From Serripes groenlandicus (lineage: Eukaryota; Mollusca; Bivalvia; Cardiida; Cardiidae): DNA of 64,000 bases. Shown here piece after piece: positions 1 to 9,848 of the stretch. Made by a program: the position numbers and the translations under genes. The stretch lies in assembly GCA_031761405.1 (NCBI GenBank), contig JASEVX010000008.1, forward strand, positions 76,277,951 to 76,341,950, written 5' to 3'. The notes below the pieces were generated by a model. It ran no database searches, was not told the DNA's origin, and saw nothing but the letters and a program-made list of their open reading frames with translations. Every line of letters begins with the position of its first letter. Positions within the stretch are counted from its first letter, which is position 1.

Positions 1-582
1 CTCTCTTACCACTTCAACATGGATACATTCCAGGAAAAAAACCTGTGCCACCAGTATAGGGCAGCAGACCCATCCGAGCCAATACTTTTGACCTCTATTT
101 TTATCTTGATATTCCTAAAATTGGCCATGGCCTCTTCCAAATGCAGAGCTTCACATGATAATTTTTTATACCCATCATTGAAAAGAGGTGAATGGTTGAG
201 AAGTTGAAAACATCCGTTCAATGCCGATTACAAGTGCAGCTGTATTGAAATATTTCAGTTTTCAATAAATTCTGAGGAGGCCTAGATAAGGCCGTGTAGA
301 CATGTCTTTCTTCTATGATATCTCTCCAATTACTCAATAAAACCCAATGCAGTGGGCACTAAATAAAATTGTCTTTTGAATACCCACAACATAGATTTTA
401 GAGGTTACATAAGGAATTTAGAACATGAAATCCATCCAGAACTAAAGTTCTGTATTCTGTTATACAATGAAAGAGTGTTTAATATTAGCCATACAGTTAT
501 CAGGATAAGGCGTTCATACAATGGAAAAGAGGTGAATATAGATTCTCATTGAAAGAAATTCACCCGTTCCAACAACACTAGG

Positions 583-640
583 GAATCCGCTGTGGTCGAG
601 TGGTTAGCGTCGGGGATTTCCGATTTTTATCGGGGGTATA
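583..640 (+). mobile_element. tRNA-derived SINE head fragment
   Basis: The stretch reads like the first 50 or so bases of the SINE at 1933-2151 in opposite orientation. It has the same GGAATCCGCTGTGG start and a box A-like TGGTCGAGTGG. It then diverges after GGGGATTTCC, so box B and the body are missing. It is too short to be a tRNA gene. A SINE that keeps its head and loses its tail is less usual than 5' truncation, so rearrangement after insertion is likely. Confidence 0.55.
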
Positions 641-929
641 AAAACTGCTCATTAGTCATTATAAGCAATTTTTCCTTTTTTTACATCGCATTCAACTTTG
701 TAAAATGTTTATTTATTTTCAATATTTCTTCTCAGATGTTTTAAAAGTCATCTGCAGCAGATTTGTTGTATGTGGGAAAAGGGTTAACATTTCTGTGGAA
801 TTTTCTGGCTCTGTGTTTACCATTAAGTATTCTCTCGAGTATTGTTATTCTCAATTGAAAGAATTTTGTAAATTTCAATAAAAACAGAGTATAAGGTTAC
901 TCATGACCAGAAGGGATGTTATCCCTTTC

Positions 930-1053
930 CCTCATATAGACGCTTTCTGATGCCTCTGCAGCATTGAACAATAAAGCTATCTTAAAAGGAATTTTTTTCA
1001 GGTTTTTTTCAAAGTCGTCTGCTGCAGATTTGTTGTATGTGAGAAAGGGTTAA
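930..1053 (-). mobile_element. piggyBac-like MITE, degenerate copy
   Basis: One end reads CCCTCATATAGACGCTTTCTG followed by CTCTGCAGCA; the other reads GTCGTCTGCTGCAGATTTG followed by GAGAAAGGGTTAA. These are the two ends of the MITE family described at 4287-4517, with most of the interior missing. Confidence 0.6.
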
Positions 1054-1172
1054 TTCACCAATATTTCAGTCCGTTCACAGCTTTTACAGAGTAAATTACC
1101 ATTACTGCAGTCATAATGCTATTCTCGTAACCCCACAAAACCAAGAAAGGAAGCCATATAATACTTCCATTT

Positions 1173-1388
1173 TCAACCCTTTCATATAGACGCTTTCCGA
1201 CGCCTCTGCAGCAGACGGCTTTTTAAAAACATAGTGACAAAAGAAGAAATTGCTCAAAACAAGCAATTTCTCCTTAGCCAAAATGTTTTCCACTTTTAGT
1301 CATAGGTTATCCATTCAATTATAGAGATTTTCCATTTTTTAACACAAAGTCGTCTGCTGCAGAATTGTCATGTGAGGGAAAGGGTTAA
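1173..1388 (-). mobile_element. piggyBac-like MITE
   Basis: The element runs from TCAACCCTTTCATATAGACG to GAGGGAAAGGGTTAA. The left target is TCAA, a one-base change from TTAA; the right is intact TTAA. Inside is the family's small hairpin (AGAAATTGCTC ... AAGCAATTTCTCC) and CTGCAGCAGAC words near both ends. TTAA target duplication with CCC...GGG ends is the hallmark of piggyBac elements; the family assignment is inferred from that. There is no coding capacity. Confidence 0.7.
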
Positions 1389-1411
1389 ATAAATAGAGGA
1401 TATTTCATGAG

Positions 1412-1511
1412 GTTTATTTATTATCACTTTTAATAAAAGAGTTTACTAAGATGAAACGCCGCTAGCCTTCAGCTTAGTTAAAGATATTACTAAAAGTGAT
1501 AATAAATAAAC
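1412..1511. repeat. Inverted repeat, 20-bp perfect arms
   Basis: Positions 1412-1431 (GTTTATTTATTATCACTTTT) are the exact reverse complement of 1492-1511, with about 60 bp between. Pairing continues imperfectly inward. It looks like a small foldback or MITE; no clear target duplication was found. Confidence 0.6.
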
Positions 1512-1589
1512 ACGAACGAGATATTCTATTTTAATATCACATAAAGCAATTTATGAGGCGTATTTCGAAAAAATGTACAATACATATTT

Positions 1590-1932
1590 CTACATGAAAT
1601 TTGCCTGTTTTGGCGCTAATTGACTAAAGTTATAACGTCAAACCGATGATGTGACGTCATTTTCATAGTTTGGTTTCCCCGTTGTAACCAAAGACTTGAG
1701 AGTAAGACTGGAAACCAAACTAGTACAATGTAAGTGTCATATGGGATTTTGACACTCCCAGAGAAGGCTTTATGTGACACATGCAAAATGTCAGGGTCAA
1801 ATACAACAGACGGATTAAAACTCAATAAGCAGTACCAAATATGGTAATTTGACGTCACTGTGCAAATACAACAAACAGACTAAAACTCAATTAACAGTAC
1901 CAATTATGGTAATTTGACGTCATTGAAGTATG
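1590..1932. repeat. CRE-rich repeat block with 65-bp tandem duplication
   Basis: A block near 1608-1672 (TTTTGGCGCTAATTGACTAA, then a TGACGTCA site at 1651) is similar to 26878-26945. Further on, about 1798-1862 is repeated at about 1863-1928, each copy with a TGACGT word near its end. The TGACGTCA octamer matches a CREB/ATF site, but its presence in a repeat shared by two places argues for transposon sequence rather than a host promoter. Confidence 0.5.
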
Positions 1933-2151
1933 AATGTATATTGTTTTATGGCGCATCGACAGCTAAGGTCATTTAGCGCGCAATTAAATTTAATTATTCA
2001 TGATCCCTGGGTAAACAAACCAGTACTAGGCTAGAAAATGTGCCTTGCCCATGGGCACTACACCATGACCGTAGTGCCGCGACTGGGGATCGAACCCGGG
2101 ACACCCGGTTTCGAAATCCCCGACGCTAACCACTCGACCACAGCGGATTCC
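1933..2151 (-). mobile_element. tRNA-derived SINE with 14-bp target duplication
   Basis: Read on the minus strand, the element starts at 2151 with GGAATCCGCTGTGGTCGAGT. It has a box A-like TGGTCGAGTGG and a box B GGTTCGATCCC spaced as in a tRNA, then a non-tRNA body. The same 14 bases, GTCATTGAAGTATG, flank it at 1919-1932 and 2152-2165, which fits LINE-mediated insertion. Length is about 219 bp. It is interspersed: a head fragment of the same family lies at 583. Confidence 0.85.
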
Positions 2152-2324
2152 GTCATTGAAGTATGTCACATCACTAAAATTGTATTAGTGAGAATTCATT
2201 TCACGTGCTACTTCAAAATTTGTATAACTTGTCTTTTTTCTGCCAATTTACTGCAGGTATATAATAAAAGGAAAATGATGTTGTAGTAGCGATAAATAAG
2301 ACTGTAATTGACCCAGGAAACCCC

Positions 2325-2397
2325 GTGATATAACAGAAATAGTGATATAACTGTGATATAACTGTGATATAACTGAAAAGTGATATAACTGAAATAT
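2325..2397. repeat. Short tandem repeat of TGATATAACTG
   Basis: About five irregular copies of an 11-16 base motif around GTGATATAACTG. On the minus strand several frames stay open through it, a by-product of the repetition. Confidence 0.7.
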
Positions 2398-2659
2398 TGT
2401 TGAAAATGGCATGAAACACCATTCAAACATACTGGTGCAAGAAGGACATTGTGGGAAAAGAAGAAAAACCATGAAAATTACCTCGTCTGTAGTAAGTAAT
2501 GTATCTTCATCAAAACTGAAAACTGCATCTGTCTCTATTTCTTGGTACGGATAGAATCTTGAGCTTATTGTCTGTCAAATATACAAAGTTCAACAGTCAA
2601 ATATACCATCTAAAACTGTCAAATGTATTAAGTATATATATACCTGTAAAATCTAATAT

Positions 2660-2767
2660 TGTTTAACCGTCCCTTTCCCACATTCAACAAAATTGCTGCA
2701 AACAACTTTGCAAAAGACATCATCAAGGCAAATCATGGAAAACTCTTTATAAATGAAATAAATTAGT
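2660..2767 (+). mobile_element. piggyBac-like MITE, 5' part
   Basis: Begins near 2662 with TTTAACCGTCCCTTTCCCAC, then the family's CAACAAAATTGCTGCAAACA. It runs straight into the 100-bp array beginning about 2744, whose units are built from the same element's interior. Confidence 0.6.
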
Positions 2768-3486
2768 GAATAAAGTACCAATGTTTTTGGAAGTCGTCTG
2801 CTGCAGAGGCATAAAAAAGTCTCTGTAAATTAATTATTGAATAAAGTACCAATGTTTTTGGAAGTCGTCTGCTGCAGAGGCATAAAAAAGTCTCTGTAAA
2901 TGAATGTTATATACTGAAGTCTCTGTAAATTAATTATTGAATAAAGTACCAACGTTTTTGGAAGTCGTCTGCTGCAGAGGCATAAGAAAGTCTCTGTAAA
3001 TGAATGTTATATACTGAAGTCTCTGTAAATTAATTATTGAATAAAGTACCAACGTTTTTTAGAAGTCGTCTGCTGCAGAGGCATAAGAAAGTCTCTGTAA
3101 ATGAATGTTATATACTGAAGTCTCTGTAAATTAATTATTGAATAAAGTACCAACGTTTTTGGAAGTTGTCTGCTGCAGAGGCATAAGAAAGTCTCTGTAA
3201 ATGAATGTTATATACTGAAGTCTCTGTAAATTAATTATTGAATAAAGTACCAACGTTTTTGGAAGTCGTCTGCTGCAGAGGCATAAGAAAGTCTCTGTAA
3301 ATGAATGTTATATACTGAAGTCTCTGTAAATTAATTATTGAATAAAGTACCAACGTTTTTGGAAGTCGTCTGCTGCAGAGGCATAAGAAAGTCTCTGTAA
3401 ATGAATGTTATATACTGAAGTCTCTGTAAATTAATTATTGAATAAAGTACCAACGTTTTTGGAAGTCGTCTGCTGCAGAGGCATAA
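2744..3486 (+). repeat. 100-bp tandem array derived from a MITE core
   Basis: The word GAATAAAGTACC recurs at 2768, 2839, 2939, 3039, 3140, 3240, 3340 and 3440, giving a first spacing of 71 and then 100 or 101. Each unit contains GTCGTCTGCTGCAGAGGC, the subterminal word of the piggyBac-like MITE. The array lies between a MITE head (2662) and a MITE 3' word (about 3460-3486), so it looks like an internal expansion of one element. A lone unit recurs at about 3820-3900. Confidence 0.85.
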
Positions 3487-3750
3487 ACTAGAATGGAGTG
3501 CTAAAAGGGGCAATAACTCTAATATAAAAGTATTTGGATTATCCCCCTTTTGAGAACCAATCACACACATTGATATAAACATTTATTCGAAGTTTCAATG
3601 TAATCCTTTGAGTAGAAAAAAAGAAAATGTGACGAAAACGTATGACGAAAAGTGACAGACAGACGCCGGACAAAAAAAAAAGTAATCCCTAAGTGCCTAC
3701 CATGCTACGCAGGTGACACAAAAAGTATCTGTATTTTGGAAAGGGATACA
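3487..3750. other. Non-coding spacer, unclassified repeat-like sequence
   Basis: No convincing exon. The segment GACAGACAGACGCCGGAC at 3653-3670 with a following A-tract looks like the end of an interspersed element, but I cannot name it or define its borders. Confidence 0.4.
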
Positions 3751-3751
3751 G

Positions 3752-3994
3752 TTAACCCTTTCCCACATACAACAAATCTGCAGCAGACGACTTTAGGATC
3801 ATCTAAACAAAAGAACTGAATGTCTCTGTAAATGAATGTTATATACTGAAGTCTCTGTAAATTAATTATTGAATAAAGTACGAATGTTTTTGGAAGTCGT
3901 CGTTAAGAGCAATTTCTCCTTTTGTCACGATGTTTTCAAAAAGCCGTCTGCTGCAGAGGTGTCAGGAAGCGTCTTTAGGTGGGAAAGGGTTAAG
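3752..3994 (+). mobile_element. piggyBac-like MITE carrying a 100-bp array unit
   Basis: TTAACCCTTTCCCACATACA at the left and GTGGGAAAGGGTTAA at the right, both with TTAA. The middle (about 3820-3900) matches the 100-bp array unit of 2744-3486, so this copy exchanged sequence with that array or derives from it. Confidence 0.7.
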
Positions 3995-4142
3995 ACACCA
4001 ACGTCACATTATGTGTTTCATATATCAGTCATTGAATAGAGGAAATTAATACATCTAAAAACACTGGCACTTATGGTAATCAATAGAGAATGATCTCATT
4101 TTCTCCAATATTCTTATGGCAGTCTATATCCATAGATTCTAG

Positions 4143-4286
4143 TGAACCCTTTCACACATACAACAAATCTGCAGCAAACGACTTTTAGGCAGAAATATAG
4201 AAAATCTCTATAAATGAAAGCATAATTAGTGGAAAAGTCTGAAAACATTGTGGCAATAGGAGAAATTGCCGAGTAATTTCTTCGTT
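4143..4286 (+). mobile_element. piggyBac-like MITE, truncated
   Basis: The left half of the family: AACCCTTTCACACATACAAC, then CTGCAGCAAACGAC, then GAAAACATTGTGGCAATAGG. It stops where the next copy begins at a TTAA at 4287, so it has lost its right half or was cut by that insertion. Confidence 0.6.
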
Positions 4287-4517
4287 TTAACCCTTTCCCT
4301 CATACGACAATTCTGCAGCAGACAACTTTGAACATATTTTGTAAAAAAAAAGAAAAAATCTTAATTGAATGGATAACCTATGACTAAAAGCGGAAAACAT
4401 TGTGGCAAAAGGAGAAATTGCTCGTTTTGAGCAATTTCTTCTTTCGTCACTATGTTTTCAAAAAGCCGTCTGCTGCAGAGGCGTCGGAAAACGTCTATAT
4501 GGTGGGAAAGGGTTAAT
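4287..4517 (+). mobile_element. piggyBac-like MITE, near-complete reference copy
   Basis: About 230 bp bounded by TTAA CCCTTTCCC and GGGAAAGGG TTAA. In order: CTGCAGCAGAC word, variable spacer, ACATTGTGGCAAAAGGAGAA, a hairpin (AAATTGCTCG ... CGAGCAATTT type), TTTTCAAAAAGCCGTCTGCT, and the terminal inverted repeat. No open frame belongs to it, so it depends on a transposase from elsewhere. The TTAA target and CCCTTT ends are seen directly; the piggyBac assignment is inference from these. Confidence 0.75.
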
Positions 4518-4647
4518 ATTTTCAAATCTTCTGCAGATGTCTGAAATTGCCTCTACAAGTGGGAAAGAGTTAAATACTGTTGTTATTGCCATTTCTTTTT
4601 AACATTCCCCAACTAATTCTAAAGATCTTCTGGCAACTATATTGTGT

Positions 4648-4719
4648 TTAACCCTTGCCCGCATACTTGTACAACAAATCTGCAGCAGACGCCTTAGAAA
4701 ACATCTGGATAAAATTTGG
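4648..4719 (+). mobile_element. piggyBac-like MITE end fragment
   Basis: TTTAACCCTTGCCCGCATAC followed by CAACAAATCTGCAGCAGACG; cut after about 70 bp by the next copy at its TTAA. Confidence 0.6.
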
Positions 4720-5363
4720 TTAACCCTTTCCCTCATATAGACGCTTTCTGACGCCTCTGCAGCAGACGGCTTTTTGAAAACATAGTGACAAAAGAAGAAA
4801 TTGCACAAATCGCGCAATTTCCCCTTTGGTCACAATGTTTTCCACTTTTTGTCATAGGTTATCCATTCAATTATAGAGATTTTCTATGTTTTGACAAAAT
4901 ATATTCAAAGTCATCTGCTGCAGAATTGTCGTATGAGGGAAAGGGTTAAGGAATGACGCCTATGCAGCAGATGGCTTTTTGAAAACATAGTGACAAAAGA
5001 AGAAATTGCACAAAACGTGCAATTTCTCCTTTGGTCACAATGTTTTCCACTTTTTGTCATAGGTTATCCATTCAATTATAGAGATTTTCTATGTTTTGAC
5101 AAAATATGTTCAAAGTCGTCTGCTGCAGAATTGTCGTATGAGGGAAAGGGTTAAGGAATGACACCTTAGTATGCAGCAGACGGCTTTTTGAAAACATAGT
5201 GACAAAAGAAGAAATTGCACAAAACGTGCAATTTCTCCTTTGGCCACAATGTTTTTCACTTTTTGTCATAGGTTATCCATTCAATTATAGAGATTTTCTA
5301 TCTTTTGACAAAATATGTTCAAATTCGTCTGCTGCAGAATTGTCGTATGAGGGAAAGGGTTAA
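4720..5363 (-). mobile_element. Three head-to-tail piggyBac-like MITEs
   Basis: Three copies lie at 4720-4949, 4946-5154 and 5151-5363. Consecutive copies share one TTAA, and the second and third lack the first 25 bases or so of the left end (they begin TTAAGGAATGAC...). The three bodies are nearly identical, including the loop and the GTCGTCTGCTGCAGAATTG end. This looks like tandem duplication of one inserted copy rather than three insertions. Confidence 0.75.
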
Positions 5364-5384
5364 TTGTTCAACGGACAATTATCT

Positions 5385-5518
5385 TAACGAGCTGAAAACA
5401 TTGTGGGAAAGGGAGATATTGTTCTTCCAGAGAAATTTCAACTATTGTTAGTATATTTTCAGAAGTCGCCTGCTACAGATGCGTAAAAGTGTGTCTGAAA
5501 CTGGGAAAGGAAGTTTAA
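5385..5518 (+). mobile_element. Degenerate MITE right half
   Basis: GAAAACATTGTGGGAAAGGG, a decayed hairpin, then CAGAAGTCGCCTGCTACAGA and CTGGGAAAGGAAG: the right half of the same MITE with many changes. The following 200 bp to about 5715 hold nothing I recognise. Confidence 0.45.
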
Positions 5519-5716
5519 TTGCATTTTCCAATCAAACAGAACCATCTGGACAAATTGGCAGTATCCTTTTGACATAGACCTGATCAAATTGTTTGACAAG
5601 GAGATATTGATCATAATGAGCAAACGATTCCTTTCTACACAATGCTTTCAAACTGTGTTAAAAAAACCAGAACAGAGGTCATAAATACATATAACACATT
5701 GATTGTTGGATAGGAT

Positions 5717-6190
5717 ACAGATTGATTGATTGATTGATTGGGGTTTAACCCTTTCCCATATATATATATACAACAAATCTGCAGCAGACATCTTTGAAAA
5801 CATCTAGGCAAAACTATGTATAATCTCTATGAATTAAAAGTTGTATTATTGAATAAAGTTGAAATTGTTGTGACAAACGGAGAAGTTGATCGTTATGAGC
5901 AATTTCTTCTTTTTTCACAATGTTTTCGAAAGTCGTCTGCTGCAGAGGCTTCAAAAAGCATCTATATAATAGGAAAGGGTAAATGCTCATATCTCAACTA
6001 TCCATGAACAGACTTTTCAAGCAACTAGCTGTTTTTCCATATAGACGGTAAGGTAAGTCCATTGGTGGAAGACAAATGCGTTGCATGTCGAATTGAATTT
6101 TGGCCAACATTTAAAAGAAAGTTGGCCGAGCTGGGGTTCTAACTATACAACCCCTTGATTTGCAGCCCCCGTTGCTACTGACTCTGCCTG
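5717..6190 (-). mobile_element. tRNA-like SINE split by a MITE
   Basis: On the minus strand a tRNA-like head lies at about 6190-6125 (box B-like GGTTCTAAC region in plus orientation, then AGCTCGGCCAAC on the minus). The body runs to 5984 and the TTGATTGATTG tail is at 5720-5743. A second copy with the same order is at 61072-61390. The MITE at 5744-5983 sits at the TTAA in GGGGTTTAAC between tail and body. Confidence 0.55.
5744..5983 (+). mobile_element. piggyBac-like MITE inside a SINE
   Basis: TTAACCCTTTCCCATATATA at the left and TAGGAAAGGGTAAA at the right (right TTAA mutated). The body has the family's CTGCAGCAGAC word, a hairpin at GAGAAGTTGATCG ... GAGCAATTTCTTC, and GTCGTCTGCTGCAGAGGC. 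It interrupts the SINE of 5717-6190 and is therefore younger. Confidence 0.7.
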
Positions 6191-6357
6191 GAAAGGATGA
6201 AATATCTTATGTGAAATATGTAAATTTTTATGACAGATGAGATGGTCTATCTACCCTCTATAAAGCACTTTCTGGCATCACTGCTTGTGAGTAGTTCTTG
6301 CTTTCCACACAAAGGTTTTTCAAAAGATGTCTGCTTTAGAGGAGTGTTAAGTCATCT

Positions 6358-6570
6358 GTAATAATCCTATCTCACATACACATACTGTACCAGTTGACCT
6401 TGAAAACACCTAGGCAAAATATGGAGAATGTTCATAAATAAAAGTGAAATTATTGAATCGAGTTAAAAAACATTGCAACAAGGAGAAATCAGAGCAATTT
6501 CTCCTTTTTGTCACCACTATCTTTTCAAATGTTGTCTGCTTCAGATTACTCAAAATGTGTCTGCATTTGG
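6358..6570 (+). mobile_element. Degenerate piggyBac-like MITE
   Basis: Recognisable in order: CACATACACATACTG, CTTGAAAACACCTAGGCAAA, AAAACATTGCAACAAGGAGA, AGAGCAATTTCTCC, TTTTCAAATGTTGTCTGCTT. The ends are too mutated to call. Confidence 0.5.
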
Positions 6571-7039
6571 GCGAGGCTTACTCTAACCAGACTTACCTTG
6601 ATATTTCTAGTTTTAACTAGTATAGGGACACCTAGATCTGCAGGCCATCTGTACGAGGGGGGTGGGGCAACATCACAATGCCATATAACTATCATCTGAA
6701 ACAAACAAAATGTAAAAATTAACAATACTCCAAATAAATTCCTTCTTTGTTTCCATGTAAATCAACCAGTTTCAACCATCAATTGTCACACATTCTAAGC
6801 ATTTCTCATGTAAAACACCCTGTATCAGTGAAAAGAGTAAGCTCTAAGCTTAAAAATAATCAAAAGAAAATAGGGGTCATGTAGTATGCAAGAAAGAATT
6901 CATCCTGCAAAAATGAATACAGTCATTTTGGGCAAAATTTGGCTGGGACGAAACTGATTTTTCACAATCATTCTCTACTTTCACTTTAAAACAAGGTCAA
7001 AATACTGAAAATGATCAAATTAAACATTTTGAGACCTTA
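6571..7039. other. Non-coding, no feature recognised
   Basis: AT-rich sequence without a supported exon, repeat border or RNA gene. Confidence 0.5.
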
Positions 7040-7370
7040 GGGACGATGCAGGCTGTGGTGAGACTATAGGGACGGTGCAGGCTGTGGTGAGACTATAGGG
7101 ACGGTGCAGACTGTGGTGAGACTTTAGGGACGGTGCAGGCTGTGTAGAGACTTTAGGGACGATGCAGGCTGGGGTGAGACTATACCGACGGTGCAGGCTG
7201 TGGTGAGACTTTAGGGACGGTGCAGGCTGTGGTGAGACTATACAGACGGTGCAGGCTGTGGTGAGACTATACGGACGGTGCAGGCTGTGGTGAGACTTTA
7301 GGGACGGTGCAGGCTGTGGTGAGACTATAGGGACGATGCAGGCTGTGGTGAGACTATATGGACAGCGCAG
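7040..7370. repeat. 29-bp minisatellite
   Basis: About 11 copies of a unit around GGGACGGTGCAGGCTGTGGT. Because 29 is not a multiple of three, the open frame on the minus strand cycles through three peptide versions of the same DNA, as expected of a repeat and not of a protein. Confidence 0.9.
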
Positions 7371-7503
7371 GATTTTATCTGTAGGCGATATATACATGTA
7401 GGGGATTTTGTCTGTAGGCGATATATACATGTAGGGGATTTTGTCTGTAGGCGATATATACATGTAGGGGATTGTGTCTGTAGGCGATATATACATGTAG
7501 GTC
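7371..7503. repeat. 33-bp minisatellite
   Basis: Four copies; GTAGGCGATATATACATGTA starts at 7381, 7414, 7447 and 7480. It abuts the 29-bp array and shares the long minus-strand open frame with it. Confidence 0.9.
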
Positions 7504-7705
7504 ATACCAAGGCCCTTAACACATGCTAGTGATGGCTATCTTTAATGAAAAACTGCTTCGTTTCCATAAACAACAAGAAGACTATGGTGGTTGGATATCG
7601 CTCACTTGAGTTTATAGAACTTAAATAGTTCTTAAAGGTTCTAACTCTATACATACACGGACAACGAGCCGTTTTTTGACGGGTTGGTATAATTTCAACA
7701 AACTG

Positions 7706-7902
7706 GATAGACTTTCCCACTTGTAGACACTTTATGACGCCTCTGCAGCAGGCGACCTATGAAAACATTGTGACAAAAGGAGAAATTGCTCAAAAAAAAA
7801 AAATAATAAAATAAATATACCTTCATTTATAGATTTTTCATATTTGACCTAGATGTTTTCAAAGTCGTCTACTGCAGATTGGTTGTATGTGAGAGGTTTA
7901 AT
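7706..7902 (-). mobile_element. piggyBac-like MITE, decayed
   Basis: CTTTCCCACTTGTAGACACT, CCTCTGCAGCAGGCGACC, ACATTGTGACAAAAGGAGAA, an A-tract in place of the hairpin, then GTCGTCTACTGCAGATTGGT and GAGAGGTTTAA. A related scrap lies at about 8040-8130, between two similar 55-bp blocks (7982-8039 and 8136-8192). Confidence 0.6.
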
Positions 7903-8230
7903 TTGCTATATCCCTTGGTAAATTTAGGAGAGGTACCGTCAGCTAATTAGAATATCGAACACTAATCACACTATACGTACTAATGAGCCATTACCCAAAT
8001 AAACGTCTAATTTGGCGTTAGGCAGCTGTGTACATCGCCTGGGACAAACCCTTTCCTAACAACCGTAAACATTGTAACGCATGTGGAGCCTTTTTAAAAC
8101 ATGGTTGCAAAAGGAGAAACTGCTCAAGATGATAACTTAATGATTCATTATCCAAATTAAGGCCTAATTTGGCATCAGCTAGCTGCGCAATGGATGAACC
8201 ATTTTCTATACGGACATACATTTTAAAGTC

Positions 8231-9848
8231 ATGGAGCAGACATATTTTAACGCGTATGAAGCAGACATATTTTAACGCGTATAGAGCAGACATATTTTAA
8301 CGCGTATAGAGCACACATATTTTAACGCGTATAGAGCACACATATTTTAACGCGTATAGAGCACACATATCTTAACGCGTATAGAGCAGACATATTTTAA
8401 CGCGTATAGAGCGGACATATTTTAACGTGTATGGAGCAGACATATTTTAACGTGTATGGAGCAGATATATTTTAACGCGTATGAAGCAGACATATTTTAA
8501 CGCGTATAGAGCAGACATATTTTAACGCGTATAGAGCACACATATTTTAATGCGTATAGAGCACACATATTTTAACGCGTATAGAGCACACATATCTTAA
8601 CGCGTATAGAGCAGACATATTTTAACGTGTATAGAGCAGACATATTTTAACGCGTATAGAGCGGACATATTTTAACGTGTATGGAGCAGACATATTTTAA
8701 CGTGTATGGAGCAGATATATTTTAACGCGTATAGAGCAGACATATTTTAACGTGTATGGAGCAGACTTATTTTAACGCGTATAGAGCAGACATATTTTAA
8801 CGTGTATGGAGCAGACATATTTTAACGCGTATAGAGCAGACATATTTTAACGTGTATGGAGCAGACATATTTTAACGCGTATGGAGCAGACATATTTTAA
8901 CGTGTATGGAGCAGACATATTTTAACGTGTATGGAGCAGACATATTTTAGCGCGTATAGAGCAGACATATTTTAATGTGTATGTAGCAGATATATTTTAA
9001 CGCGTATAGAGCAGACATATTTTAACGTGCATGGAGCAGACATATTTTAACGCGTATAGAGCAGACATATTTTAACGCGTATGGAGCAGACATATTTTAA
9101 CGCGTATAGAGCAGACATATTTTAACGTGTATGGAGCAGACATATTTTAACGTGTATGGAGCAGACATATTTTAACGTGTATGGAGCAGACATATTTTAA
9201 AGTGTATGGAGCAGACATATTTTAGCGCGTATAGAGCAGACATATTTTAACGTGTATGGAGCAGACATATTTTAACGCGTATAGAGCAGACATATTTTAA
9301 CACGTATAGAGCAGACATATGTTAACGTGTATTGAGCTGACATATTTTAACGCGTATAGAGCAGACATATTTTAACGTGTATGGAGCAGACATATTTTAA
9401 CGCGTATAGAGCAGACATATTTTAACACGTATAGAGCAGACATATGTTAACGTGTATTGAGCTGACATATTTTAACGCGTATAGAGCAGACATATTTTAA
9501 CGTGTATAGAGCAGACATATTTTAACGTGTATGGAGCAGACATAGTTTAGCGTGTATGGAGCAGACATATTTTAACCCGTATAGAGCAGACATATTTTAA
9601 CGCGTATAGAGCAAACATATTTTAACGCGTATAGAGCAGACATATTGTAACGCGTATAGAGCAGACATATTTTAACCATCCTCGGTACCCAGGCTATTCA
9701 TACAATATATGATATCATATATGTTATGAATAGCCTGGGTACCGAGGATGATTTTAACGCGTATAGAGCAGACATATCTTAACGTGTATAGAGCAGACAT
9801 ATTTTAACTTGCATAGAGCAGACATATTTTAACGCTTAAACGTGTATA
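8231..9848. repeat. 25-bp minisatellite, about 60 copies
   Basis: Unit AGCAGACATATTTTAACGCG plus TATAG, with variants GTGT/GCGT and GGAG/AGAG. Units stay in 25-bp register over 1.6 kb except for the insertion at 9677-9750. There are no unique spacers, so this is not a CRISPR array. Blocks of several units recur (for example about 8240-8480 and 8480-8730), which points to multi-unit duplication. Confidence 0.92.
9677..9750. mobile_element. 74-bp palindromic foldback insertion
   Basis: The 26-bp outer arms (starting CATCCTCGGTACCCAGGCTA) are perfect reverse complements, and the AT-rich centre is nearly palindromic too. It sits inside the 25-bp array. The flanks repeat ATTTTAAC (9669-9676 and 9751-9758), an 8-bp duplication of the array target. 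An 8-bp duplication is typical of hAT-type insertion; the class is inference. Confidence 0.8.

Noticed and set aside
583..640. tRNA gene
   Set aside because: Only the box A side is present and the sequence departs before an anticodon or T arm; it matches a SINE head.
8231..9848. CRISPR-like array of 25-bp repeats
   Set aside because: The units touch with no unique spacers, and the surroundings are animal DNA with SINEs and introns. It is a minisatellite.
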